This document shows, one piece after another, positions 50,655 to 60,632 of a DNA stretch of 64,000 bases. The stretch comes from Olsenella porci (lineage in GTDB: Bacteria; Actinomycetota; Coriobacteriia; Coriobacteriales; Atopobiaceae), in NCBI RefSeq assembly GCF_009695875.1, contig NZ_VUNC01000001.1:496001-560000 (forward strand), in the 5' to 3' direction. Numbering within the stretch: position 1 is the stretch's first letter; each line of letters begins with the position of its first letter. The position numbers and the translations under genes were made by a program. The notes below the pieces were generated by a model. It was not told where the DNA came from, searched no databases, and saw only the letters and a list, made by a program, of their open reading frames with translations.

Positions 50655-51377
50655 CTAGGCGTAGGGGAGCGCCGTCTCGAGCGAGACCTCCATCATGTTG
50701 GTGAAGCTCCTCTCACGCTCGTCTGCGGAGAGGGACTCGCCGGTAAAGAACGTATCGGAAACCGAGAGGATCGAGATCGCCTTCTTGTGGCTGGCCTGGG
50801 CCTCGATGTAGAGCCCCGCCGTCTCCATCTCGACGCACAGGAGTCCGAGGTCGCGGTAGCGCTGGGGCGCGTCCTCGCGGGGGTTGTAGAACACGTCGGA
50901 GCTCACGACCTGGCCCACCTGGTAGCCGTACCCCAGTGCCTCGCAGGACCTCACTGCGTCCCGGAGCATGTCCCAGCTCGCCGTGGGGGCAAGCTTCACG
51001 GGGGAGTCGTACAGGCTCGCGATGGACGAGTTGGTTGCGGCGCTCTGGGCGATCACGATGTCACCTGCGTGCAGGTCGTCTTGCAGCCCACCCGTGGTGC
51101 CCACGCGGATTATCGCGTCCACGCCCACCTGGGTGTAGAGCTCGTGCGCGTACAGGCACATGGAGGGGATGCCCATGCCCGAGCCCATCACGCTCACACG
51201 CCTGCCCTTGTAGGTGCCCGTATAGCCAAGCATGTTACGAACGTCGTTGAAGAGTATGGGGTCTTCCAGGTAGTGCTCGGCGATGAACTTGGCGCGCAGC
51301 GGGTCGCCGGGCATGAGGACGACCTTGGCGACGTCCTCCTTGTTGCAGCGGATGCAGGCAGAGACCGACTCGAACAT
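50655..51377 (-). CDS. DeoD-type purine-nucleoside phosphorylase, possibly specific for 5'-deoxy nucleosides
   Basis: 240 residues, hexameric PNP type: VVLMPGDPLRAKFIAEHYLE, VMGSGMGIPSMCLYAHELYT, VEMETAGLY and VSDTFFTGE (catalytic Asp). Aligned with E. coli DeoD, the position of His4 (which holds the ribose 5'-OH from the neighbouring subunit) is Cys8 here. That would permit 5'-deoxy- or 5'-methylthio-nucleosides. It is the last gene of an operon with mtnA (20 bp) and a class II aldolase, which supports phosphorolysis of 5'-deoxyadenosine or MTA. Ordinary purine salvage is the alternative. Confidence 0.88.
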   Translation of the reverse strand: MFESVSACIRCNKEDVAKVVLMPGDPLRAKFIAEHYLEDPILFNDVRNMLGYTGTYKGRRVSVMGSGMGIPSMCLYAHELYTQVGVDAIIRVGTTGGLQDDLHAGDIVIAQSAATNSSIASLYDSPVKLAPTASWDMLRDAVRSCEALGYGYQVGQVVSSDVFYNPREDAPQRYRDLGLLCVEMETAGLYIEAQASHKKAISILSVSDTFFTGESLSADERERSFTNMMEVSLETALPYA

Positions 51378-51397
51378 GGGGATTCCCTTCTCCTTGG

Positions 51398-52516
<1,119 letters not shown>

Positions 52517-52532
52517 CGTGTTGTCTTCCCTC

Positions 52533-53222
52533 CTAGGACCTGCCCTCGCTCCCGCTGGCGTCGTTCCTCGCCGAGGCTCGTCTGCGGTAGAAGTCGTGCA
52601 TCCCCTGCAGGCGGCTGACCTGGTCTGGGTCAAGCTCCACGCCGCCTCCCAGGTCGTGAACCACCTTGTAGACCTTTGCGCTGTGCTCGATGGTCTCCAT
52701 GAGGTCGAACGCCTTCCAGACGCCCCCACCCCAGGCGACCGCGCCGTGGTTGGCGAGGAGCACGCCATTGTAATCGTGGACGAAGGGGAGGATGCTCCGG
52801 GGCACCTCATCGGTGGAGAGCATCGCAAAGTCCGTGACGGGAATCCTCCCAAAGTTGAGGATTAGCTCGGGGAGGTAGGGCTCCGACAGTTCGCGCCGGC
52901 AGATGGCGAAGGCAGTCGCAAAGACGGGGTGGGCGTGCACCACCGCCCGCACGTCGGGCCGCTCGCGGTACACGGCAAGGTGCATCTTGACCTCCGACGA
53001 GGGGAATCGCCCCGACTCGTCATCGGGCAGGACGTTCCCGTCCAGGTCGCAGCGTACGAGCATGTCGGGCGTCATGCGGCCCTTGCTCACCCCCGAGGGG
53101 GTCACGACAACTTCGTTCGCCCCGACCCTCACAGAGACGTTCCCGTCGTTCGACGCGACGTAGCCGCGGTCGTACAGGAGCCTTCCCACCTTGCAGATGT
53201 CATCGCGCACGTCCTCGTGCAT
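52533..53222 (-). CDS. Class II aldolase, FucA-like (probable 5-deoxyribulose-1-phosphate aldolase)
   Basis: 229 residues from ATG 53222 with GGGAGGAA. Zinc aldolase: catalytic Glu in SSEVKMH, zinc ligands in VVHAHPVF and LLANHGAV. FucA-type enzymes split 1-phospho-ketoses to DHAP plus an aldehyde. Next to mtnA and the phosphorylase it would cleave (methylthio)ribulose-1-phosphate or 5-deoxyribulose-1-phosphate. MtnB dehydratases are the same superfamily, so methionine salvage is the alternative; lack of later salvage genes argues against it. Confidence 0.88.
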   Translation of the reverse strand: MHEDVRDDICKVGRLLYDRGYVASNDGNVSVRVGANEVVVTPSGVSKGRMTPDMLVRCDLDGNVLPDDESGRFPSSEVKMHLAVYRERPDVRAVVHAHPVFATAFAICRRELSEPYLPELILNFGRIPVTDFAMLSTDEVPRSILPFVHDYNGVLLANHGAVAWGGGVWKAFDLMETIEHSAKVYKVVHDLGGGVELDPDQVSRLQGMHDFYRRRASARNDASGSEGRS

Positions 53223-53235
53223 GGTTCCTCCCAAT

Positions 53236-53278
53236 GAAAAAGACGAAGGGCGCCGGGGAGGTTGATCCCCTGACGCCC
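53236..53278 (-). terminator. Rho-independent terminator of the degV gene
   Basis: On the minus strand: GGGCGTCAGGGG, 8-nt loop, CCCCGGCGCCC, then TTCGTCTTTTT. The stem (with a small internal mismatch) and U-tract are the most classical of the window. It lies 12 bp after the degV stop and before the aldolase start. Confidence 0.7.
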
Positions 53279-53289
53279 CGCTAACACGG

Positions 53290-54159
53290 CTATCCCACCT
53301 CGACCGCCTGCGCTCCCATGCCAACCAGGTCGGGGCCAGTGTGCACGAGCAGGTCGGGCGAGATGCCCGACCTCTGCACCTCGACGAGGCCGGGAATCGC
53401 GGCACGCAGCCTCTCCTCCAGGCGGTCGAACAGCTCCGAGGTGTTGGACGAGCAGCATATGCCCACCCGCGAGCGGGCAAACTGGTTGGCCTGCTGAGAG
53501 CAGAGCGAGACCATCGTGTCGAGCGCCTTGTTCCAGCCGCGCGCCTTGCGCGCGACCACGTAGTACCCGGCGTCATCGCACATCAGGACCGGCTTGATGT
53601 TGAGGGCGTTGCCCAGTCGGTACACGGTGCCGTTGATGCGCCCGCCGCGGTAGAGGTACTCAAGCGACTTAACCGCAAAGAACACGCTCGTCTCGCGCGC
53701 GCAGCGACGTAGGCGCGAATCCAACAGGGAGAAGGGCACGCCGGATTCCACCAGCTCCACGGCGCGCTGGACCACCATGCCCGCCATCAGGCCAATTGAC
53801 TTGGAATCGACGACGGTGACGGGGAAGTCCTCCATCTGGCCTGCGACCAGGCGGCAGGTCTGGTTGGTGGCGGAGAGGCCGGCGGAGATGGTCACTATGA
53901 CCGCTGCCACGTACCCGTCTGCCCTGGCGCCCTCAAGCGCCGAGAGCACCTGCTGGGGAGAGGGGAGGGAGGTCTTGGGAATCTCCTGCCCAAAGCGACG
54001 GATGACCTCGTCGCTCGTGATGTCGACGCCACTCTGGAACGAGCTGCCGTCCGAGTAGTTGATGCGGAGCGGCACCACGCGCACGTCGTGCTCGCTTGCA
54101 AAGGTGCTTGGAACATCCGTGCCCGAGTCGGTGATGATTGCAATGCGCTGCTCGTTCAT
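53290..54159 (-). CDS. DegV family fatty-acid-binding protein
   Basis: 289 residues. Two-domain DegV fold, recognised by IAIITDSGTDVPSTFA, VVPLRINYSDGSSF, TSLPSPQQVLSAL and VTISAGLSATNQ. DegV (FakB-like) proteins hold a fatty acid for phosphorylation by FakA; no fakA is in the window. ATG 54159. Monocistronic with its own terminator. Confidence 0.92.
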   Translation of the reverse strand: MNEQRIAIITDSGTDVPSTFASEHDVRVVPLRINYSDGSSFQSGVDITSDEVIRRFGQEIPKTSLPSPQQVLSALEGARADGYVAAVIVTISAGLSATNQTCRLVAGQMEDFPVTVVDSKSIGLMAGMVVQRAVELVESGVPFSLLDSRLRRCARETSVFFAVKSLEYLYRGGRINGTVYRLGNALNIKPVLMCDDAGYYVVARKARGWNKALDTMVSLCSQQANQFARSRVGICCSSNTSELFDRLEERLRAAIPGLVEVQRSGISPDLLVHTGPDLVGMGAQAVEVG

Positions 54160-54351
54160 TGCGCCCTCTCGCTTTCCGCCTTGTGGGTGAGAACATTCTG
54201 TCTCTCTTATGGTGGACTATATGCCCATTCGAGGCCCCCTCGCCCAAAGCGGATACCATATCATTCGTTGCTTTCACATCTTGCCCCCGCGGACGTGTGC
54301 CTACCTGCGGCGCCCCGCGTGGTGCGATGTCCGAAAGGAGGCCGATTAGGC

Positions 54352-55815
54352 ATGTCCGACCTGTCTGAGATGACCCCCGAGCGGCGCGAGAGGGTGCTTC
54401 GAAAGCGCTCGGCGATAATTGGTGAGCCGGCGGTTGTGAGGAGGATGTCGCGCAGGACCTCCCTCCAAAAGGTGACCTCCAACGGCACCATCGCCGCAGC
54501 GGTGATGGTCGCGGCGGCGCTCCTTGCCGTCATCGTCGCCAACTCACCGGCATACGAGGCCGTCGAGCACGTGCTCCAGGCGCCACTCTCCATCACCCTC
54601 GGGGGTCTCGTCGCGTCGATGAGCGTCGAGGCGTTCGTGAACGACTTCCTGATGTCGATCTTCTTCCTCCTCGTGGGGATCGAGCTCAAGTACGAGATGA
54701 CCGTGGGTCAGCTCAGGAAGCCGCGCCAGGCGGCGCTCCCCATGCTCGCCGCGGTGGGTGGCGTCGCGTTCCCCGCGATCATCTATCTGCTGTTCAACCA
54801 CGCCACCGCCCCGCACGGGTGGGCGATTCCCATCGCAACCGACATCGCCTTCGCACTGGGCGTCATGTCGCTTCTGGGCGACCGCGTGGCTCCCGAGACC
54901 AAGGTCTTCTTCCAGACGCTCGCCATCGCCGACGACATCCTGGCCATCGTGGTCCTGGCCCTCTTCTACGGGCAGACGCCCGACATCGCTTGGTGCGCAG
55001 CCACGCTGCTGGTCGTGCTCGTCCTCGCCGGCCTCAACCGCAGGAAGGTGTACTCTGCCAGGCCGTACCTGCTCGTTGGCCTGGTGCTGTGGGTCTGCAT
55101 GTACAACTCGGGCATCCACGCGACCCTCGCGGGCGTCATCCTCGCCTTCTTCCTCCCTGCGCGCTCCGACGTCAGGCTGGGGCGCCTGCGTGCGTGGCTC
55201 GGGGTGCAGGCGAGGCTGCTCGACGACACCTACGACGACGAGTCCCACGTGCTGGGCCAACACGACTTCACCGCCGCGGCCGAGAGGATCGAGGGCATCA
55301 TGCACCACGTGACCCCGCCGCTCGAGCGCGTCGAGCGCTCCATCTCGGTCCCCGTCAACTTCGTGATTCTCCCGCTCTTCGCCTTCGTCAACGCCCAGGT
55401 GCGCCTGGTGGGGGTCGACCCCATGGCGATCGTCTCCGACCCGGTGACGCAGGGTGCGTTCCTCGGTGCCGTGCTCGGCAAGCCGGTGGGCATCATCCTC
55501 GTGACCTGGCTGCTCGTGAGGGTCGGCTTCGCCAAGCTGCCCAGGCACGTCACCTGGGACCAGGTCATCGCCGTCGGCATCATGGGCGGCATGGGCTTCA
55601 CCATGTCGATTCTCATCGCGGGGCTCGCCTTCAGCTCCCCCCAGGAGGTCATGGCGGCAAAGTGCGCCATCCTCGCCGGCTCGTTCTGTGCCGGTGCCCT
55701 GGGCGTTGCCTACGTACACCTGGACGGCCACTTCCGCTCAAAGAAGCCCGGGGGAGAGAAGGGCGGCGACGCCGCCGCGGCTGCTCCCGCTGGCAGTGAC
55801 GGAGCGGGGGAGTGA
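54352..55815 (+). CDS. nhaA: Na+/H+ antiporter NhaA
   Basis: 487 residues from ATG 54352 with AAAGGAGGCC; the same frame extends upstream but lacks a site. Twelve predicted helices; the ion-binding aspartates are in TLAIADDILAIVV, and the assembly motif ATDIAFALGV is present. A cytosolic segment between helices (about residues 280-325, GVQARLLDDTYDDE) is longer than in E. coli NhaA (388 aa), and the C-terminal tail is Ala/Gly/Lys-rich. Exports Na+ or Li+ using the proton gradient. Confidence 0.94.
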   Translation: MSDLSEMTPERRERVLRKRSAIIGEPAVVRRMSRRTSLQKVTSNGTIAAAVMVAAALLAVIVANSPAYEAVEHVLQAPLSITLGGLVASMSVEAFVNDFLMSIFFLLVGIELKYEMTVGQLRKPRQAALPMLAAVGGVAFPAIIYLLFNHATAPHGWAIPIATDIAFALGVMSLLGDRVAPETKVFFQTLAIADDILAIVVLALFYGQTPDIAWCAATLLVVLVLAGLNRRKVYSARPYLLVGLVLWVCMYNSGIHATLAGVILAFFLPARSDVRLGRLRAWLGVQARLLDDTYDDESHVLGQHDFTAAAERIEGIMHHVTPPLERVERSISVPVNFVILPLFAFVNAQVRLVGVDPMAIVSDPVTQGAFLGAVLGKPVGIILVTWLLVRVGFAKLPRHVTWDQVIAVGIMGGMGFTMSILIAGLAFSSPQEVMAAKCAILAGSFCAGALGVAYVHLDGHFRSKKPGGEKGGDAAAAAPAGSDGAGE

Positions 55816-55900
55816 GCCCGGTCCTCTCCCGCGAACGCAGCTCTCGTGGAGCCGACGGTCGCGCCGCGGCTCCCGCCCGGCTGCTGGTACCATTACCCGC

Positions 55901-56221
55901 ATGACGAGCTATGACTACAACCCCTTCGCGTACGAGCCCCTTGGGCGCAAGGCCCCCGTCACGGGCAGCTACACGCCAGCGCCCGAGTTCGGCGAGCTGC
56001 AGCGTCTCGTGGACGAGGTGTTCGAGGCGTCCGCCGCAGGCGGCACCGTCGCCAAGCTCGACCTTGTGATGCGGGCCGAGATCGACGACATGGCGGCCGA
56101 CCTCCAGGAGGTCATCGACCTCCTGCCCGGCGGGCGCTACGACCGTCATCGGCTCTGCGACCAGATGAACTCGATTATCACGGCGCATGGGTGGGGCTAC
56201 CTCTACGGCACCGTGGAGTAG
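55901..56221 (+). CDS. Conserved small protein of unknown function
   Basis: 106 residues from ATG 55901. N-terminal Tyr/Pro-rich segment (YDYNPFAYEPLGRK), then predicted helices (ELQRLVDEVFEAS, MRAEIDDMAADLQEVIDLLP) and a final MNSIITAHGWGYLYG. No membrane segment or known motif. I recall similar proteins in coriobacteria but cannot name a family. Good third-position GC bias supports coding. Ribosome site weak. Confidence 0.6.
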   Translation: MTSYDYNPFAYEPLGRKAPVTGSYTPAPEFGELQRLVDEVFEASAAGGTVAKLDLVMRAEIDDMAADLQEVIDLLPGGRYDRHRLCDQMNSIITAHGWGYLYGTVE

Positions 56222-56354
56222 CTTGCCAAGGGTCTCGTATCGGCCGGGGCGCCTACGCGGGTGACGGCCCGTGTACGTATCCCGCTCCGGGGGCTCCTCG
56301 CATCGGGCACACACTATACTTGCGGATGATGCCGACCCGACGGAGGAGGACCCC

Positions 56355-57641
56355 ATGCCCAACGCATACCAGTCCATGTCAACCGAGTCCCTGGACGAGG
56401 AGATCAAGCACCTCGAGACCGAGGTCGCCCACCTGAGGGACCAGCACCTCAAGCTCGACATGGCCCGTGGCAAGCCCTCCCCGCAGCAGACCGCCCTCTC
56501 AAAGCCCATGCTCGACGTGCTGGACTCCTCCACGCCGCTCGTCGACGGCGATGCGATCGTGGACAACTACGGGACCCCGGAGGGGCTTCCCTCCGCGCGG
56601 CGCCTGGCGGGGCAGATCCTGGGCGTCGACCCCAAGAACGTGGTGGTGTCGGGCTCCTCGAGCCTCAACCTCATGCACGACCTCGTCGCCCACGCCTTCA
56701 TCAACGGCGTCGCCGGCGCCGAGCCCTTCTACAGGCAGGGCGAGGTCAAGTGGCTCTGCCCCGCACCAGGCTACGACCGCCACTTCAAGGTGACCGAGTC
56801 GATGGGCATCAAGAACGTCCCCATCCCCATGTGCGAGGACGGGCCCGACATGGACACGGTGTGCGAGCTCGTTGAGGGCGATCCCACGGTCAAGGGCATC
56901 TGGTGCGTGCCCAAGTACGCCAACCCCACGGGCATTACCTACTCCGACGAGGTCGTCCGCGCGTTCGCCTCGCTCAAGCCCGCCGCCCCCGACTTCCGCA
57001 TCTACTGGGACAACGCCTACGTGGTCCACTGCTTCGGCGGGACGGACGACCAGCTCCTCGACATCTTCCAGGCGGTGCGCGAGGCGGGCAACCGCAACCT
57101 CGTGTACGAGTTTGGCTCCACTGCCAAGGTGACCTTCCCCAGTTCGGGCATCGCGTTCGTGGCGGCGAGCGACGACGACATCAGCGAGGTTCGCAAGGCG
57201 TTCTCGGTGGAGCGCGTGAGCTCCGAGAAGATGAGCCAGCTAGCGCACGCCCTCTACCTCCGCGACCTCGACGGGGTCCGCGCGCACATGCGCAAGCACG
57301 CCGCCATCGTCGCGCCCCGCTTCGCCCTGGTGCAGAGCAAGCTCGGCGAGGGACTCGGCAGCCTGGGGGTCGCCACCTGGTCCAACCCGCACGGCGGCTA
57401 CTTCGTGAGTTTCGAGGGGCCCAAGGGGTCCGCCAAGAGGATCGTCGCGCTGATGGCAGACCTTGGGGTCAAGCTCACCCCCGCCGGCGCCACGTGGCCG
57501 TATGGAAAGGACCCCAACGACTCCAACATCCGCATCGCGCCCACGTATCCGTCGCTCGAGGACCTCGGACAGGCGCTGGACGTCTTCGTGGTCGCGGTAA
57601 AGCTCGTGAGCGCCAAGATCGCCCGCGAGGAGCGGGGCTAG
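56355..57641 (+). CDS. Class I PLP aminotransferase (aspartate-aminotransferase-like, 1c type)
   Basis: 428 residues from ATG 56355. Resembles the Asp_aminotransf (1c) subgroup: LKLDMARGKPSPQQTALS, DNYGTPEGLPSARRL, VPKYANPTGITYSD, and the PLP lysine region EFGSTAKVTFPSSG. A C-terminal GGYFVSFEGPKGSAKRI and RIAPTYPS complete the fold. It probably makes aspartate or another amino acid from its keto acid. A GC-rich hairpin follows the stop. Confidence 0.92.
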   Translation: MPNAYQSMSTESLDEEIKHLETEVAHLRDQHLKLDMARGKPSPQQTALSKPMLDVLDSSTPLVDGDAIVDNYGTPEGLPSARRLAGQILGVDPKNVVVSGSSSLNLMHDLVAHAFINGVAGAEPFYRQGEVKWLCPAPGYDRHFKVTESMGIKNVPIPMCEDGPDMDTVCELVEGDPTVKGIWCVPKYANPTGITYSDEVVRAFASLKPAAPDFRIYWDNAYVVHCFGGTDDQLLDIFQAVREAGNRNLVYEFGSTAKVTFPSSGIAFVAASDDDISEVRKAFSVERVSSEKMSQLAHALYLRDLDGVRAHMRKHAAIVAPRFALVQSKLGEGLGSLGVATWSNPHGGYFVSFEGPKGSAKRIVALMADLGVKLTPAGATWPYGKDPNDSNIRIAPTYPSLEDLGQALDVFVVAVKLVSAKIAREERG

Positions 57642-57652
57642 CGTTTGCCTTG

Positions 57653-57680
57653 GGGGCGGGGCCGATGGGTCTCGCCCCCT
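57653..57680 (+). terminator. Putative terminator after the aminotransferase
   Basis: GGGGGCG (57653-57659) pairs with CGCCCCC (57674-57680), loop 14 nt, followed by pyrimidine-rich TCCCTTCTC. Twelve bp after the stop. Confidence 0.5.
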
Positions 57681-57781
57681 CCCTTCTCGGGGAAGAGAGG
57701 TGCGAATATGGCGCCCGGCCGCCTTGCCATGGGCGTGCGAGGATGCCGCGAGCGTACCTATATATAGCTGCCAGATGGCGG

Positions 57782-57829
57782 CATCCACACTTGGGATGGC
57801 TTGCGAGTGTGGATGTGACATGCTTGACA
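57782..57829 (+). promoter_or_regulatory. 10-bp inverted repeat and TTGACA -35 element
   Basis: CATCCACACT (57782-57791) and AGTGTGGATG (57806-57815) are exact inverted copies with a 14-nt spacer. TTGACA (57824-57829) follows 8 bp later. A fitting -10 is weak (TGTAGC at 57846, 16-bp spacing). Probably an operator/promoter region of the TPR membrane protein operon. Confidence 0.45.
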
Positions 57830-57916
57830 GGTTTGGTTTGTAGAATGTAGCTTTGCGTTCGTTGCAAGGGCGTCACGCCCTCGCCGGGCGGCACGATGAA
57901 TCGAAGGGATGGGCGG

Positions 57917-58825
57917 ATGTCGGGAAACAAGGGAACTTCGGGAAAGCGCCTCGCCCGGGCAAAGGTTGCCTCGGGGTCAAACGACAAGGGCGCATCCGAC
58001 AAGGCCGCCAAGGGCACGGCAAGGCGCGACGGGGGCAAGAAGCCCGGCAAGCGCGGCAAGGGCACCCAGATCGCCATCGTTGTCTTCGGCATCGTGATGG
58101 CACTCTCCATGATGCTCCCGTCCCTCTCCGCCATCTTCGCCGGCAGCTCGTCGTCCAGCTCGCAGTCGAGCCAGAAGGCTGACTCAGCATCCACCACGGA
58201 CTCGTCCGACTCCTCCTCGTCCACCACGTCGAGCATGGCAAGCGTTGACGCAAAGTACTCCTCGACGGTGTCAGAGCTCGAGGCGAAGCTCAAGGAGAAG
58301 CCCAAGAGCCTCGCGACCCTGCTCAACCTGGGTAACGACTACATGGCCTGGGCCTACTCCGCAAGCACGTACGCCACGGACGACACGTCCAAGCAGCACG
58401 TGAACGACCTCTACCAGAAGGCGATGGGGTACTACGACCAGTACCTCGCCCTCAACGACTCCAGTGCGGTGCGGGTCAACCGTGCGCTCTGCCAGTACTA
58501 CTCCGGTGACGCGGACGGCGCCAAGTCCGCCCTCCTCGAGCTCACCCAGAGCGACTCCACCTATGGTCCGGCATGGGCCAACCTCGGTCTCATGTACGAG
58601 TCCTCCGGAGATACCGCCAACGCAAAGTCCGCCTACCAGAAGGCGGAGGAGGCGGACGCCAACGACGAGTACGGCGCCAAGTCCTTTGCCGAGCAGCGCC
58701 TCTCGGTCATCGCGAGCCAGGAGGCGGAGGCGAGCGACTCGTCTTCCTCCTCGACCACGACCTCCGGCTCGACCACCCAGGGCCTGTCCGAGACGCTCGC
58801 TAACTCCAGCGGAACCAACCTCTAG
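57917..58825 (+). CDS. Membrane-anchored TPR protein
   Basis: 302 residues from ATG 57917 (GAAGGGAT 8 bases before; ATG 57896 is an in-frame alternative). A basic Lys/Gly-rich N-terminus (about 45 residues) precedes one membrane helix (QIAIVVFGIVMALSMMLPSL). Then comes a Ser/Thr-rich linker, then TPR-like repeats (LATLLNLGNDYMAWAY, AVRVNRALCQYYSGDADGAK, PAWANLGLMYESSGDTANAK), then a Ser/Thr tail. The repeats probably face the outside. It lies upstream of a STAS protein and the Tat genes, so a role in envelope assembly is possible. Function unknown. Confidence 0.75.
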   Translation: MSGNKGTSGKRLARAKVASGSNDKGASDKAAKGTARRDGGKKPGKRGKGTQIAIVVFGIVMALSMMLPSLSAIFAGSSSSSSQSSQKADSASTTDSSDSSSSTTSSMASVDAKYSSTVSELEAKLKEKPKSLATLLNLGNDYMAWAYSASTYATDDTSKQHVNDLYQKAMGYYDQYLALNDSSAVRVNRALCQYYSGDADGAKSALLELTQSDSTYGPAWANLGLMYESSGDTANAKSAYQKAEEADANDEYGAKSFAEQRLSVIASQEAEASDSSSSSTTTSGSTTQGLSETLANSSGTNL

Positions 58826-58851
58826 GACAACAAGAAACGGAGCATCATCCC

Positions 58852-59163
58852 ATGAGCCTCGAAATCACATCAAGCAAGAACGGGTCCAAGACCCTCGTGA
58901 AGGTCGTCGGGGAGGTCGACGTGTCCAATGCCCCCCAGCTCCGTCAGGAGCTTGAGGCGGCACTCGGCGAGGCGACCCCGCAGGTCGCCGTGGACTTCTC
59001 AGAGGTGCCCTACATCGACTCCACGGGGATTGGCGTGCTGGTGGGTGCCGCCCACCGCGCCAAGGAGGCGGGCGGGAGCCTGACCCTGAGCAACCCGCAG
59101 AAGAACGTCGCCCGCGTGCTCTCGCTCCTGGGCGTTGACAAGGAACTGGTGGCGGGGGAGTAG
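58852..59163 (+). CDS. STAS-domain anti-sigma factor antagonist
   Basis: 103 residues, whole protein one STAS domain (VVGEVDVSNAPQLRQEL, VDFSEVPYIDSTGIGVLVG). The serine in YIDSTG is the usual phosphorylation site of SpoIIAA/RsbV proteins, which control anti-sigma kinases. No kinase or sigma factor is adjacent, so its partner is elsewhere. ATG 58852, AACGGAGCAT upstream. Confidence 0.92.
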   Translation: MSLEITSSKNGSKTLVKVVGEVDVSNAPQLRQELEAALGEATPQVAVDFSEVPYIDSTGIGVLVGAAHRAKEAGGSLTLSNPQKNVARVLSLLGVDKELVAGE

Positions 59164-59193
59164 TCCCCCTCCTGCGGCACTGGAGGTGCGCGC

Positions 59194-59829
59194 GTGTTTG
59201 GCATTGGCGAGACAGAGCTGTTCCTGATCGTGCTCTTCGGCTTTCTGCTCTTTGGGCCTGACAAGCTCCCCGGCATGGGCAGGACCATCGGCAAGGCGCT
59301 GAGGCAGTTCAGGCAGGCCCAAGAGGGCTTCACCGAGGTCGTTCAGAGCGAGGTAATGGACCCGCTGAGCAACGCGGTGAGCGAGGGTATGGGGGACGAC
59401 CCCAAGAGCAAGGACGCGGCAGCCAAGCGCGCCGCCGCCATGGACGAGGACTCCGACCTCGAGTCCGCCGACGGCGCCCCCACGGACCGCAAGCGCGAGA
59501 CCTTTGCGCAGCGCAAGGCACGCCTCGAGGCGGAGAAGGCCAAGCGTGAGGCCAATGCGGCACCGAAGACACAGCAGGACGCAGCAGCGCAGGCGTCGGG
59601 CGCAGACTCCGACGATGACGCGCCGGAGCAGGAGGCGCCTGCTACCGAGCCGCAGCCAAAGGAGGAGCCCAAGGTCGCGAGCGCGGCATCCCTCTATGCG
59701 ATGAGGCCCAAGCGCCACGAGGCGGAGGCCAAGGCAGATGCCGGTGCCAACGCTGACGCCGACGAGCAGGCCGCGACGCAGGACGACACCGAGCCCTCTG
59801 CTGACGGCGCATCCAAGGAGGAGGACTAA
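59194..59829 (+). CDS. tatB: Twin-arginine translocase subunit TatA/TatB
   Basis: 211 residues, GTG 59194. An N-terminal membrane helix (ETELFLIVLFGFLLFGPDKLP) with the FGPDKLP hinge, then an amphipathic helix, then a long acidic Ala/Glu/Lys-rich cytosolic tail (residues about 60-211) that is low-complexity. It forms with TatC the receptor and pore for folded proteins with twin-arginine signals. The FG.xKLP hinge fits both TatA and TatB; the length (211) points to TatB. Stop overlaps the tatC start (TAATG). Confidence 0.88.
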   Translation: MFGIGETELFLIVLFGFLLFGPDKLPGMGRTIGKALRQFRQAQEGFTEVVQSEVMDPLSNAVSEGMGDDPKSKDAAAKRAAAMDEDSDLESADGAPTDRKRETFAQRKARLEAEKAKREANAAPKTQQDAAAQASGADSDDDAPEQEAPATEPQPKEEPKVASAASLYAMRPKRHEAEAKADAGANADADEQAATQDDTEPSADGASKEED

Positions 59830-60632
59830 TGCCCGTAGGACCAGCACGCATGCCGCTGATGGATCACCTTGGCGAACTCAGACGGCGTCTCACCATCATC
59901 GTCGTGTCCGTTCTCATCACCGCGATCGTGGTGTACGAGGCGACGCCGACGCTGATCCAGATCCTGATGGATCCCATCCGCTCCGTCATGCCGGCGGGCT
60001 CCAAGCTCACCGTCCTCTCGGTCCTCGGCGGCTTCACCATCCGCTTCAAGGTGGCGTTCTTCGTGGGCGTGATTATCTGCACGCCCATCATCATCTGGGA
60101 GATCATGGCCTTCTTCCTCCCCGCTCTCAAGCCCAACGAGCGCAAGTGGGTCGTCCCCACGGTTGCGGCGATGGTCATCCTGTTCGCCCTCGGCATGGTC
60201 TTCTGCTACTTCGTGGCCCTGCCCGCGGCAATCGGGTGGATGGTGCAGCAGTCGGTTGACTTCGCCAACGTCATCGCCGACGCGGAGGACTATCTCAACA
60301 TCATCATGCTGCTCGAGATTGGCTTTGGCATTGCCTTCCAGATTCCCCTCGTGATCTTCTACCTCTCAGTCCTCCACCTGGTCCCCTACAAGACCTTCCG
60401 CGCCCAGTGGCGCTACATCTACGTGGGCCTCATGGTGCTCTCGGCAGTGGTCACGCCCGATGCCTCGCCCGTCACCATGCTGCTCATGTTCACCGCCCTC
60501 GTGCTGCTGTACGAGATAGCTCTGGCGGTGGCCCGCTACGTCCTCGTCGCACGCGACGGCAAGGAGTCCCTCAAGTGGACGAGGGAGGACTACGAGGAGC
60601 ACGAGCTCCAGAAAGACGAAGAGGACGACTAG
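59829..60632 (+). CDS. tatC: Twin-arginine translocase subunit TatC
   Basis: 267 residues with six membrane helices, beginning MPLMDHLGELRRRL with the conserved cytosolic segment that binds the signal peptide. The first periplasmic loop and the FxxPxL-type stretch EIMAFFLPALKPNERKW are typical. Receptor for twin-arginine signal peptides. It overlaps the TatB-like gene by one base and is followed without a gap by topA. Confidence 0.95.
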   Translation: MPVGPARMPLMDHLGELRRRLTIIVVSVLITAIVVYEATPTLIQILMDPIRSVMPAGSKLTVLSVLGGFTIRFKVAFFVGVIICTPIIIWEIMAFFLPALKPNERKWVVPTVAAMVILFALGMVFCYFVALPAAIGWMVQQSVDFANVIADAEDYLNIIMLLEIGFGIAFQIPLVIFYLSVLHLVPYKTFRAQWRYIYVGLMVLSAVVTPDASPVTMLLMFTALVLLYEIALAVARYVLVARDGKESLKWTREDYEEHELQKDEEDD

